DNA of 45,434 nt from UBA4416 sp031539425. Its GTDB lineage: Bacteria > Bacteroidota > Bacteroidia > B-17B0 > Aurantibacillaceae. The stretch lies in assembly GCA_031539425.1 (NCBI GenBank), contig JAVKLI010000041.1, positions 1 through 45,434 of the forward strand, in the 5' to 3' direction. Under the pieces are notes generated by a model, which saw only the letters and a list, made by a program, of their open reading frames with translations, was not told the origin of the DNA and ran no database searches. A program made the translations under genes and the position numbers. Positions within the stretch are counted from its first letter, which is position 1. Each line of letters opens with the position of its first letter. Shown here piece by piece: positions 16,120 to 25,324 of the stretch.

Positions 16120-18273
16120 ATGAAACGCATAGTAATACTATTTATAACATTTATAATTTTTAACAAACTCCAGGCAGATGAGGGTATGTGGCTGCCACAG
16201 CTTATTAAAAGCCTTAATATAACCGATATGAAAAAAAATGGGTTTATGTTAACTCCAGAGCAACTTTATGATATTAATAAACCTAGTTTAAAAGATGCCA
16301 TTGTACTTTTTGGTGGCGGATGCACTGCCGAAATTATATCCGATAAGGGACTCATATTAACCAATCATCATTGTGGGTTTTCAGCCATTGCATACCATAG
16401 CACCGTAACTAACGATTTTTTAACCACAGGCTTTTGGGCCATGAATGCTAGCGAAGAAAAATACACGCCAAACTTAACAGCTACTATTATTAAAAAAATT
16501 GAAGATGTTACAGATGCGCTACTAAATACTTTACCGAAAAATATTTCCGAACAAACAGTAGATTCTTTAATTCAAATTGAAATAAAAAAACTAGAAACAA
16601 AAGCTGCTGCCAACTCACATTACAAATGTTTTATAAAACCATTTTTTTACGGTAATAAATATTATTTATTTACCACCGAAGTATTTAAAGATGTACGTTT
16701 AGTAGGTGCACCACCGTCTGCTATTGGTAAGTTTGGCGGCGAGGCAGATAATTGGATGTGGCCCCGCCATAACGGCGATTTTTCTGTGTTTAGAATTTAT
16801 GCTAATGATGACAATAAACCCGCTGATTATAACATAAATAACAAACCTTATAAACCAGATTATGTGATACCTATTTCACTAAAGGGGTATCAAGAAAATG
16901 ATTTTACAATGGTATACGGCTTTCCAGGAAGAACTCAAGAATATCTTACCAGCTATGCCGTAGATTTAATTCAAAATACATCAGATCCTATTAAAACATC
17001 TTTAAGAGAAAAAAGATTAAGAATACTAGAAGAAGCCATGAAAACAAACGATACCATACGTTTAGCTTATGCCAACAAATACCAAGGCCTTGCCAACTAT
17101 TATAAAAAATGGACAGGTGAAATGATAGGCTTAAAACAATATGAGGCTATTGCTAAAAAAGAAGCAGCTGAAAAAGAATTTGAAACACAATTTGAAAAAA
17201 ATAGTGATATAAAACGGAAGTATATAAACACGCTATCAAATTTAAAAAAGCACTATGCAGATATAAAAGCCCCAGCTATAGCTTTAGATTATTTTAATGA
17301 ATGCCTACTAACGATAGATTTATTTACCCATGCAGCCAATATATATAGCTTATGTACAGAGTACGATAAACTAATAAAAAAAGAACCAAACAGTTTTAAA
17401 GCAAATTTTGAAGAGTTAAAAAAATTAAAACACTATAAAAGTTATTTTAAATCTATAGATATAAAATTATGTCAAGCCATGATACAGGCTTATATTACAG
17501 AATACAAAAACAACATACAACCAAAATTTTTAGACTCTATTTGTAAAAAATTTCAATACAATGTACAATCTATTACAAATTATTTTTATGCCAATACCAA
17601 CCTAGCAGATAAGCTAAACGAAGAATATGTATTAAGTAAATTTCCTTCAATGATAGAAACGATAAAGCAAGACCCAGCTGTACAAATCGCCATAGCAATA
17701 AGCTATCATTACACAAAACACATTTTACCTAACTACACTAAAAAAGACAAACAAATTATTGCGCTTCAAAAGCAATATGTAAAAGCCCAAATAGAGCTAA
17801 CTCCTAATAAAAATAGATATCCCGATGCTAATGGCACTTTAAGAATAGCTTACGGACAAGTAAAAGGGTACAAACCTAAAGATGCCGTAGAATACCATTA
17901 CCAAACCACCTTAGATGGTATTATGGAAAAAGAAAATATAAAAGATGAAGATTTTATAGTGCCCGAAAAATTAAAACTACTTTATACCTCTAAAAATTAT
18001 CATATATATGCCGATAAAAATGGCAAACTACCCGTGGCATTTATTGCATCAAACCATACAACCGGTGGCAATAGCGGTAGCCCAGTATTTAATAAAAATG
18101 GCGAATTAATAGGCACCAACTTTGACAGAAACTGGGAAGGCACCATGAGCGATATTGCCTATAATCCCAAAACTTGTCGTAATATTATAGTTGATATTCG
18201 CTACACCCTATTTATTATTGACAAGTTTGCAGGCGCTAGCTATTTAGTAAAAGAAATGAAAATTATTAAATAA
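16120..18273 (+). CDS. S46-family dipeptidyl peptidase (DPP7/DPP11 type)
   Basis: S46 enzymes are periplasmic exopeptidases that release dipeptides from peptide N-termini. The 717-residue protein has a signal peptide (about 1-19). The catalytic His region is TNHHCGFSAI (H83/H84), and the nucleophile S652 lies in TGGNSGSPVF. The family stretch GKFGGEADNWMWPRHNGDFS is also present. Eighteen residues after the serine is Arg (NFDRNWEG, R670). From the published P. gingivalis enzymes, Arg at this place is found in the Asp/Glu-specific DPP11, whereas DPP7 has Gly. An acidic preference is therefore inferred. The gene ends 22 bases before alaS and may be co-transcribed with it. Confidence 0.9.
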   Translation: MKRIVILFITFIIFNKLQADEGMWLPQLIKSLNITDMKKNGFMLTPEQLYDINKPSLKDAIVLFGGGCTAEIISDKGLILTNHHCGFSAIAYHSTVTNDFLTTGFWAMNASEEKYTPNLTATIIKKIEDVTDALLNTLPKNISEQTVDSLIQIEIKKLETKAAANSHYKCFIKPFFYGNKYYLFTTEVFKDVRLVGAPPSAIGKFGGEADNWMWPRHNGDFSVFRIYANDDNKPADYNINNKPYKPDYVIPISLKGYQENDFTMVYGFPGRTQEYLTSYAVDLIQNTSDPIKTSLREKRLRILEEAMKTNDTIRLAYANKYQGLANYYKKWTGEMIGLKQYEAIAKKEAAEKEFETQFEKNSDIKRKYINTLSNLKKHYADIKAPAIALDYFNECLLTIDLFTHAANIYSLCTEYDKLIKKEPNSFKANFEELKKLKHYKSYFKSIDIKLCQAMIQAYITEYKNNIQPKFLDSICKKFQYNVQSITNYFYANTNLADKLNEEYVLSKFPSMIETIKQDPAVQIAIAISYHYTKHILPNYTKKDKQIIALQKQYVKAQIELTPNKNRYPDANGTLRIAYGQVKGYKPKDAVEYHYQTTLDGIMEKENIKDEDFIVPEKLKLLYTSKNYHIYADKNGKLPVAFIASNHTTGGNSGSPVFNKNGELIGTNFDRNWEGTMSDIAYNPKTCRNIIVDIRYTLFIIDKFAGASYLVKEMKIIK

Positions 18274-18295
18274 AAATATAGAATTAAATATTTGC

Positions 18296-20944
18296 ATGAA
18301 GGCGCAACAAGTTCGACAAACATTTTTAGATTTTTTCCAATCTAAACAACATCAAATAGTACCCTCTGCGCCCATGGTGGTAAAAGGTGATCCTACGCTC
18401 ATGTTTATCAATAGTGGCATGGCACCGTTTAAAGATATTTTTTTAGGTAACGCACCCATCAAAAATTCTCGTGTAGCTGATACCCAAAAATGCTTGAGAG
18501 TTAGCGGAAAACATAACGATTTAGAAGAAGTAGGGGTAGATACCTACCATCATACCATGTTTGAGATGCTTGGTAATTGGAGCTTTGCCGATTATTTTAA
18601 AAAAGAAGCCATTACCTGGGCTTGGGAACTACTAACTGAGGTGTATAAATTAGATAAAAACCGTTTATATGTTACCGTATTTGAAGGCAATAAAGAAGAG
18701 AACGTTCCCTTTGATGATGAAGCTTTTACATTATGGAAAGGATTAATTGATGAAAACAGAATTTTAAAAGGAAACAAAAAAGATAACTTTTGGGAAATGG
18801 GCGAAGCCGGCCCTTGCGGCCCCTGCACCGAAATTCACTATGATGGTAGAACTGATGAAGAAAGAGAAAATATAAATGGTGCCACCTTAGTTAATGCAGA
18901 TCATCCGCAGGTGATAGAAATTTGGAATGTGGTATTTATGGAGTTTATGCGTAAAGCAGATAAATCATTAGAACCGTTACCAAATAAGCATGTTGATACA
19001 GGAATGGGTTTTGAGCGCTTAGTGCGCGTGTTACAAGGCAAACAATCAAATTATGATACCGATATTTTTATGCCGCTTATTACTCAAATTGAAAAGTTAA
19101 GCAACTTAAAATATAATACCCAAATAGAAGTAACTGATAAAACACAACAAAGCATTAACATAGCCATGCGTGTAATTGCTGATCATATTCGTACCATATC
19201 CTTTTCTATAGCCGACGGACAGCTGCCAAGCAATAACGGTGCAGGTTATGTTATTAGAAGAATTTTAAGAAGAGCTATCAGATACGGTTATCAATCATTA
19301 CACATTAAACAACCGTTTTTAAACCAAATTGTTTCAACGCTTGTAAATCAGCTATCGGCACAATTTCCTGAATTAGCAGCCCAACAATCTATTATTACCA
19401 AAGTAATTTTTGAAGAAGAAAGTGCGTTTTACAAAACTTTAGAATTAGGTTTAAAGCGCATTAGCCACATTTGCGAACAAATTGTAAAAGAAAACAAAGC
19501 AAAAAGTATTGATGGAAAAACCGTTTTTGAATTATACGACACCTTTGGATTTCCTTTAGATTTAACCGCTCTCATAGCTAAAGATTATAACTTAACTATT
19601 AACGAAAATGAATTTAATGATCATTTAACAGAACAAAAAAACAGATCACGCGCTGTATCTAAAGTAGAATCTGATGACTGGGTGTTCGTGAATCAAGATG
19701 ACCAAACCAAATTTTTAGGTTACACACATAGTAGCTGCGAATGCAAAATAATTAAACATAAAAAAGTAAAAACCAAACAAAGCACCATGTATCAATTGGT
19801 TTTAAACCAAACACCTTTTTATGCCGAAAGCGGTGGACAAGTGGGCGATACAGGAATTTTACAAAACAACCATGATATAGTTTATATAACCGATACTAAA
19901 AAAGAAAACGGACTTATTGTTCATTATTGCAACCAACTACCAGAAAAAATAGAAGGCAATTTTACAGCTCAAATAGATATTGAAAAAAGACAGCTAACAG
20001 AAAATAACCATAGTGCTACACACTTGCTGCATGCGGTATTAAGACAAACTATTGGTCTACATATTGAACAAAAAGGGAGTTTGGTAAATAGCGATTATTT
20101 ACGGTTTGATTTTTCAAATTTTTCAAAACTCACTAATGAACAATTGCTTAATATTGAAAACATCATCAACCAAAAAATCAATCAAAACATTCAAGTTCAA
20201 ACTAAAGAAATGCCTATAGATGAAGCCAAAGCTACAGGAGCCATGTCTTTATTTGGTGAAAAATATGGAAGCACTGTAAGGGTTGTAGAAATAGATAAAT
20301 CCTTTTCGATAGAATTATGTGGTGGCACACATGTAAAAAAAACACAACAAATAAAGTATTTTAAAATAAAATCGGAAAGCGCCGTTGCTGCTGGTATACG
20401 AAGAATTGAAGCCCTTACAAGTGATGGTGCTATTAATTATTACAACCAACATTTTAACGAATTAAATGAAATTAAAGCTATTTTAAATTCTAACAAAAAT
20501 ACGGTATCACAAATAAAATCAGTATTAGATGAAAATGCAGAACTTAAAAAACAACTCCAACAATTTGTTAAGGAAAAAGGGCAACTAATAAAACAAGATT
20601 TATTAAAAAAAGTACAAAACAAAAAAGGTATCAATTATATTTTTCAAATTATTTCATTTAACCATGAGGATGAAATAAAAAATATTTTATTTGAACTTCG
20701 TTCACAACTCAACACCTGTGTGTGCGTGTTAGGTTGCATTAACCAAAACAAACCAAGCCTATCAATCATAATAAGCGATGATTTGGTAAAAACAAAAAAC
20801 TTAAATGCCAACACCATTATAAGAGATATAGCCCCATTAATAAACGGTAAGGGCGGCGGACAGCCATTTTACGCACAAGCAGGGGGTACTAGTTTAGATG
20901 GTTTACAAGCTGCTATAAATAAAACTAAAGAATTCCTTAATTAA
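18296..20944 (+). CDS. alaS: Alanyl-tRNA synthetase
   Basis: AlaS charges tRNA-Ala and edits mischarged serine and glycine. The 882-residue length is typical. The class II catalytic core contains INSGMAPFKD and EMGEAGPCGPCTEIHYD. The editing domain has the zinc motif H572-x3-H576 (HSATH) with C675-x3-H679 (CGGTH). The C-terminal C-Ala domain ends with GGKGGGQPFYAQAGG-like sequence. It follows the S46 peptidase gene closely and is followed after 25 bases by a DUF975 membrane protein. Confidence 0.97.
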   Translation: MKAQQVRQTFLDFFQSKQHQIVPSAPMVVKGDPTLMFINSGMAPFKDIFLGNAPIKNSRVADTQKCLRVSGKHNDLEEVGVDTYHHTMFEMLGNWSFADYFKKEAITWAWELLTEVYKLDKNRLYVTVFEGNKEENVPFDDEAFTLWKGLIDENRILKGNKKDNFWEMGEAGPCGPCTEIHYDGRTDEERENINGATLVNADHPQVIEIWNVVFMEFMRKADKSLEPLPNKHVDTGMGFERLVRVLQGKQSNYDTDIFMPLITQIEKLSNLKYNTQIEVTDKTQQSINIAMRVIADHIRTISFSIADGQLPSNNGAGYVIRRILRRAIRYGYQSLHIKQPFLNQIVSTLVNQLSAQFPELAAQQSIITKVIFEEESAFYKTLELGLKRISHICEQIVKENKAKSIDGKTVFELYDTFGFPLDLTALIAKDYNLTINENEFNDHLTEQKNRSRAVSKVESDDWVFVNQDDQTKFLGYTHSSCECKIIKHKKVKTKQSTMYQLVLNQTPFYAESGGQVGDTGILQNNHDIVYITDTKKENGLIVHYCNQLPEKIEGNFTAQIDIEKRQLTENNHSATHLLHAVLRQTIGLHIEQKGSLVNSDYLRFDFSNFSKLTNEQLLNIENIINQKINQNIQVQTKEMPIDEAKATGAMSLFGEKYGSTVRVVEIDKSFSIELCGGTHVKKTQQIKYFKIKSESAVAAGIRRIEALTSDGAINYYNQHFNELNEIKAILNSNKNTVSQIKSVLDENAELKKQLQQFVKEKGQLIKQDLLKKVQNKKGINYIFQIISFNHEDEIKNILFELRSQLNTCVCVLGCINQNKPSLSIIISDDLVKTKNLNANTIIRDIAPLINGKGGGQPFYAQAGGTSLDGLQAAINKTKEFLN

Positions 20945-20969
20945 AAAAAACAACTATTAAAAAAAAACT

Positions 20970-21665
20970 ATGAAAATAGAAAATAAACAACTACAGGCTT
21001 CTGCATTAGAAGCTTTAAACGGCAAGTGGAATACGGCAGTAATTGGCACTTTAATTTACTTGGCTATTATTATTGCTTTATCTTTCGTACCTATTTTAGG
21101 TTCGCTAACAACCTTAATTATTGGTGGGCCATTAGTGTATGGCTTATATTTTTTTTACTTATCAATATCAAGAGGACAAGATTTTAATTTAGATATGTTA
21201 TTTAAAGGCTTTAATGTATTTGGTAAAGCCTTTGGTGTTTACATACTAATAGTATTATTTATAATGGCTTGGGCTTTAATTGTTGTAATACCAAGTATAT
21301 GTTTAGGACTTACCATAGCTAGTTATGAAAATGAAACCTTTACAAACAATCCTACTCTTATTGCATTTACAATACTTTCTGGGTTAGGTATTATAGCCGC
21401 AATAATACCGACCATTATAGCTATTTTTTCTTATAGTATGGCTTATTTTATATTAATAGATAACCCTCAATTTACAGCTTATGATGCCCTTAAGGCAAGT
21501 AAACAAATGATGGTTGGTTACAAATGGAAATTATTTTGTTTATATGTACGTTTTATAGGTTGGTTTTTACTTAGCGGACTAACTTGTGGTATTGGTATAT
21601 TATGGCTTTTCCCATACGTATATGTTAGCAATGTTAAGTTTTACGATGATATCAAAGAAGGGTAA
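20970..21665 (+). CDS. DUF975-like integral membrane protein
   Basis: The 231-residue protein has a cytosolic N-terminus with the LKALNGKW-type start (LQASALEALNGKW). About five or six membrane segments follow, at roughly 25-42, 46-66, 83-113, 131-158 and 189-222. GYKWKLFCLYVRFIGWFLLS at about 178-197 matches the conserved region of DUF975 as I recall it. The function is unknown. Its place 25 bases after alaS suggests read-through transcription, with a hairpin-rich region downstream. Confidence 0.75.
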   Translation: MKIENKQLQASALEALNGKWNTAVIGTLIYLAIIIALSFVPILGSLTTLIIGGPLVYGLYFFYLSISRGQDFNLDMLFKGFNVFGKAFGVYILIVLFIMAWALIVVIPSICLGLTIASYENETFTNNPTLIAFTILSGLGIIAAIIPTIIAIFSYSMAYFILIDNPQFTAYDALKASKQMMVGYKWKLFCLYVRFIGWFLLSGLTCGIGILWLFPYVYVSNVKFYDDIKEG

Positions 21666-21680
21666 TATTTATTTATGTTA

Positions 21681-21696
21681 GGTTTATAACTAAACC
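21681..21696 (+). terminator. Small hairpin after the DUF975 gene
   Basis: GGTTTA (21681-21686) and TAAACC (21691-21696) form a perfect 6-bp stem with a TAAC loop, 15 bases after the stop codon. AATTTGTTAAT follows, so the T-run is weak. Confidence 0.35.
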
Positions 21697-21703
21697 AATT
21701 TGT

Positions 21704-21751
21704 TAATCCCAACCTTTCCCATTTCTATAAAATGAAATAGTGTTGGGGTTA
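21704..21751 (+). terminator. Longer inverted repeat after the DUF975 gene
   Basis: TAATCCCAAC (21704-21713) pairs with GTTGGGGTTA (21742-21751) with one G-U pair, over a 28-base loop. It is the second hairpin in the 126-base gap before the GNAT gene. It may end the S46-alaS-DUF975 transcript or act as an mRNA-stabilising structure. Confidence 0.35.
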
Positions 21752-21791
21752 GCATTTTAAATTATCTAATAAATTTAATGCAATTTAAATA

Positions 21792-22229
21792 TTGACTAAT
21801 AAGGTTTCTTTACAAAATATTAAGTTAACTACATGTACAGTTAAAGAATTAGAAATAGTAAAAAAATATATTATTGAATTTCAACTTGATAATAGAAATT
21901 TAAATTTTCAATTATTTACATTAGTAAAATACTTTGAAAAAATTATAGGATTTGCTCGAATTGTTAATCACTCTTCGTGTACTGAAATTTGCACCTTAGG
22001 GGTTGATGAAGCATACAGAAATCAAGGTATTGCAAAATTTTTAATACATCATATTTGTAAAACTATAACAAATCCTATTTATGTAGTCACTATTGAACCC
22101 CACATATTTAGATCTTCTCATTTTAAAATAGTAACAGATATGCCACATGACCTGATAGCTAAATTAAATTACTGTACTAACGAATTACCAGTGCCGCAGC
22201 AATATGTTGCTATGATGTATATAGGTTAA
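21792..22229 (+). CDS. GNAT-family N-acetyltransferase
   Basis: The 145-residue protein has the acetyl-CoA binding motif A, with a beta strand then VDEAYRNQGIAKFLIHHIC (R/Q-x2-G-x-A type). The preceding strand is IVNHSSCTEICTLG. The substrate is unknown. No ATG fits, since an in-frame TAA lies at 21786-21788 and the next Met codons are near the end. The start is therefore taken as TTG at 21792. It converges on gcvP with only 22 bases between them. Confidence 0.75.
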   Translation: MTNKVSLQNIKLTTCTVKELEIVKKYIIEFQLDNRNLNFQLFTLVKYFEKIIGFARIVNHSSCTEICTLGVDEAYRNQGIAKFLIHHICKTITNPIYVVTIEPHIFRSSHFKIVTDMPHDLIAKLNYCTNELPVPQQYVAMMYIG

Positions 22230-22251
22230 AATTAACGTATAATTCAAAAAA

Positions 22252-25086
22252 CTAATATTCACTTATAGGTGGGCAGCTACAAATTAAGTTTCTATCACCA
22301 TAAGCATTATCAATACGTGATACGCTTGGCCAAAACTTATTTTGTTTAATCCAACTTAAAGGGTATGCAGCTTGTTGCCTAGTATAAGCATAATCCCAAG
22401 TATCATTTGTTACAACATCTGCTGTATGTGGGGCATTTTTAAGTAAATTATTTGTTGGGCTTTGTTTTTGCGTTTCAATATTTTGTATTTCATCAAATAT
22501 TTGAAGCATCGCATCACAAAAGTGATCTAACTCTTGTTTCGATTCCGATTCTGTAGGTTCAATCATTAAAGTATCAACAACTGGAAAAGAAACTGTAGGG
22601 GCATGAAACCCATAATCCATCAATCGTTTAGCAATATCACTTACTTCTACGCCGCTTGTTTTTTTAAATCCTGAGCAATCTAAAATCATTTCGTGAGCGC
22701 AAAAGCCGTTTTTACCGCTGTATAATACTTTATATTTTGATTCTAATTTTGTTTTTATATAATTAGCATTAAGTATGGCTATTTCAGTTGATTTTTTAAG
22801 ACCCTCCAGCCCAAGCATTTTGATATACCCATAAGATACCAGTAAAATAAGGGCACTACCATGTGCAGCTGCTGAAACAGAAAACTGATTACTTTTGTTT
22901 TCAAATGGGGTTAATTGGTGTGATGGTAAAAAAGGTACTAATTTATCTACCACGCCAATTGGCCCCATACCTGGGCCTCCGCCTCCATGTGGGATGGCAA
23001 AGGTTTTGTGTAAATTTAAATGGCAAACATCGGCATTAATATTTCCTGGTGAGGTAAGCCCCACTTGTGCATTCATATTTGCACCATCCATGTATACAAG
23101 TCCGCCGTTGTTATGAATAATGCTTGTAATTTCGGTAATGGTTTCTTCATAAACACCGTGTGTAGAAGGGTAGGTAACCATTAAACATGATAGGTTGTTT
23201 TTATGAAGCTCTGCTTTCTCTTTTAAATCTTGCATATCCACACTACCTTCGGCATCACATTTTACAACTACTATTTTTAACCCTGCCATAGCTGCAGAGG
23301 CTGGGTTGGTACCATGCGCCGATGCTGGTATTAATACAATATTTCTTTGCGCTTGCTTATGATGGCGGTGGTAAGCTTGTATTACCATTAAGCCTGCATA
23401 TTCACCTTGTGCGCCCGAATTGGCTTGAAAATTCATCTTTGCAAACCCTGTAATATTTGATAAATCTTTATCTAATTGATTGATAAGCTCTTCATAACCT
23501 GCCGCTTGATCTTTTGGCACAAAGGGATGTATGCTAGCAAATTCGGGCCAAGTTAAAGGTAATAGCTCTGCAGCCGCATTTAATTTCATGGTGCATGATC
23601 CTAAAGAAATCATAGAGTGCACTAATGATAAATCTTTGTTTTCTAGCTTTTTGATATATCTCATAAGCTCTGTTTCGCTGTGCACAGAGTTAAAAATAGG
23701 ATGTGTTAAATAAGTAGATTGACGTTGACTACTGGATGGAATTGTAGAAGAAATATTTATATCTAAATTTTCACCTGCACCAATTCCAAAGCAAGACAAT
23801 ATGGCGTTGATATCTTCTATATCTGTAGTTTGATCAAGGCTTATAGCAAGCGTTGTATCGTTTACATATCTAAAATTAATTTGTTGTTTAGCTGCATTTT
23901 CTATTATTTTTTTTGCATCACATGTTAAAGTAATTGTGTCAAAAAAATATGTTGTATTAACTTTAATTTTGTTTTTTATCAATTCATTGGCAAGTAAACA
24001 AGTAAGTTGATGAATTTTAAGCGCAATTCCTTTTATGCCTAGTGGGCCATGATATACGGCATACATACCAGCCATAATGGCAAGTAACGCTTGTGCCGTA
24101 CAAATATTTGATGTGGCTTTATCTCTTTTAATGTGTTGTTCGCGTGTTTGCAAAGCCATTCTATAAGCCTTATTTCCTTTTACATCAACAGATACACCAA
24201 TAATACGTCCAGGGATGACACGCTTAAACCCATCTACACAAGCAAAAAAAGCGGCGTGTGGCCCACCATAGCCTAATGGAACACCAAAGCGTTGAGAACT
24301 TCCTACTACACAATCTACCCCACATTCGCCGGGTGCTTTTAGTAATGAAAGGGATAATAAATCGGCCGCAACAGCAACAAATAAATTTGACTTTTTTAAT
24401 TTAGACACAACTGTTGTTAAATCTATAATTTCGCCATTCATATCTGGGTATTGCAGAAGAGCTCCAAAAAAATCATCTGTTATTTCTATAGTATTTAAAT
24501 CGCCAATAACTAACTCTATGTTATAAGGTAAAGCTCTTGTTTTTAAAACATTGATAGTTTGAGGAAATACAGTATTGCTAACAAAAAATTTATGTGCTGT
24601 TGTTTTATCTTTACCTTTTTGCGAAAAAAACATAGTCATAGCTTCAGCCGCAGCTGTGGCTTCATCCAGCAAGCTGGCGTTAGCAATTGGTAGCGCAGTT
24701 AAATCTGTAATTACAGTTTGAAAATTTAAAAGTGCTTCTAATCGTCCTTGCGCTATTTCGGCTTGGTAGGGTGTGTAGGCGGTGTACCAACCTGGATTTT
24801 CTAATATATTACGTTGAATAACAGCCGGTGTAACGCAATTATAATAACCTAAACCAATGTAGGATTTAAAAATTTTGTTTTTTTGCCCAACCGCTTTTAA
24901 GTGCTTTAAATAATTGTGTTCTGTAATGCCAGGTGCTACAGATAATGGTTTTTTTAAACGAATATTGTTAGGAACTGTTTTGGTAATTAATTCATCTACA
25001 CTGTTTACCCCAATAGTATTAAGCATTTGGGTTATATCATGCTCATTAGGGCCAATATGTCTGTTTATAAATAAATCTAGTTTCAT
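22252..25086 (-). CDS. gcvP: Glycine dehydrogenase (decarboxylating), P-protein
   Basis: GcvP is the PLP-dependent P-protein of the glycine cleavage system, decarboxylating glycine and passing the aminomethyl group to lipoyl-GcvH. The 944-residue single chain fuses the two halves found as GcvPA/GcvPB elsewhere. The PLP lysine is K694 in LNLHKTFAIPHGGGGPG. SSQRFGVPLGYGGPHAAFF and CTAQALLAIMAGMYAVYHGP are conserved in the first half. No gcvT or gcvH is in the window. It stands alone on the minus strand. Confidence 0.96.
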   Translation of the reverse strand: MKLDLFINRHIGPNEHDITQMLNTIGVNSVDELITKTVPNNIRLKKPLSVAPGITEHNYLKHLKAVGQKNKIFKSYIGLGYYNCVTPAVIQRNILENPGWYTAYTPYQAEIAQGRLEALLNFQTVITDLTALPIANASLLDEATAAAEAMTMFFSQKGKDKTTAHKFFVSNTVFPQTINVLKTRALPYNIELVIGDLNTIEITDDFFGALLQYPDMNGEIIDLTTVVSKLKKSNLFVAVAADLLSLSLLKAPGECGVDCVVGSSQRFGVPLGYGGPHAAFFACVDGFKRVIPGRIIGVSVDVKGNKAYRMALQTREQHIKRDKATSNICTAQALLAIMAGMYAVYHGPLGIKGIALKIHQLTCLLANELIKNKIKVNTTYFFDTITLTCDAKKIIENAAKQQINFRYVNDTTLAISLDQTTDIEDINAILSCFGIGAGENLDINISSTIPSSSQRQSTYLTHPIFNSVHSETELMRYIKKLENKDLSLVHSMISLGSCTMKLNAAAELLPLTWPEFASIHPFVPKDQAAGYEELINQLDKDLSNITGFAKMNFQANSGAQGEYAGLMVIQAYHRHHKQAQRNIVLIPASAHGTNPASAAMAGLKIVVVKCDAEGSVDMQDLKEKAELHKNNLSCLMVTYPSTHGVYEETITEITSIIHNNGGLVYMDGANMNAQVGLTSPGNINADVCHLNLHKTFAIPHGGGGPGMGPIGVVDKLVPFLPSHQLTPFENKSNQFSVSAAAHGSALILLVSYGYIKMLGLEGLKKSTEIAILNANYIKTKLESKYKVLYSGKNGFCAHEMILDCSGFKKTSGVEVSDIAKRLMDYGFHAPTVSFPVVDTLMIEPTESESKQELDHFCDAMLQIFDEIQNIETQKQSPTNNLLKNAPHTADVVTNDTWDYAYTRQQAAYPLSWIKQNKFWPSVSRIDNAYGDRNLICSCPPISEY

Positions 25087-25324
25087 AAGGTTTTATTATA
25101 TATTGTCTTGTTATAGGAAATATAAATGGTTTATATGGGGGCAAAATTAGGTTTTCTGGATTTACTAGAAATATCATTTTTTGAAGAGTTTTAAACAATA
25201 ATTAAATCAAGACTATTATAAAATGAGTTTTAAAAATTGCTATACATATTGTTTAGTTAATATATTCTGCTTTTTAAGAAGCTAGTTGTGTTTTTTATTT
25301 TAATTTAGGTGCTTAAATAAGTAA

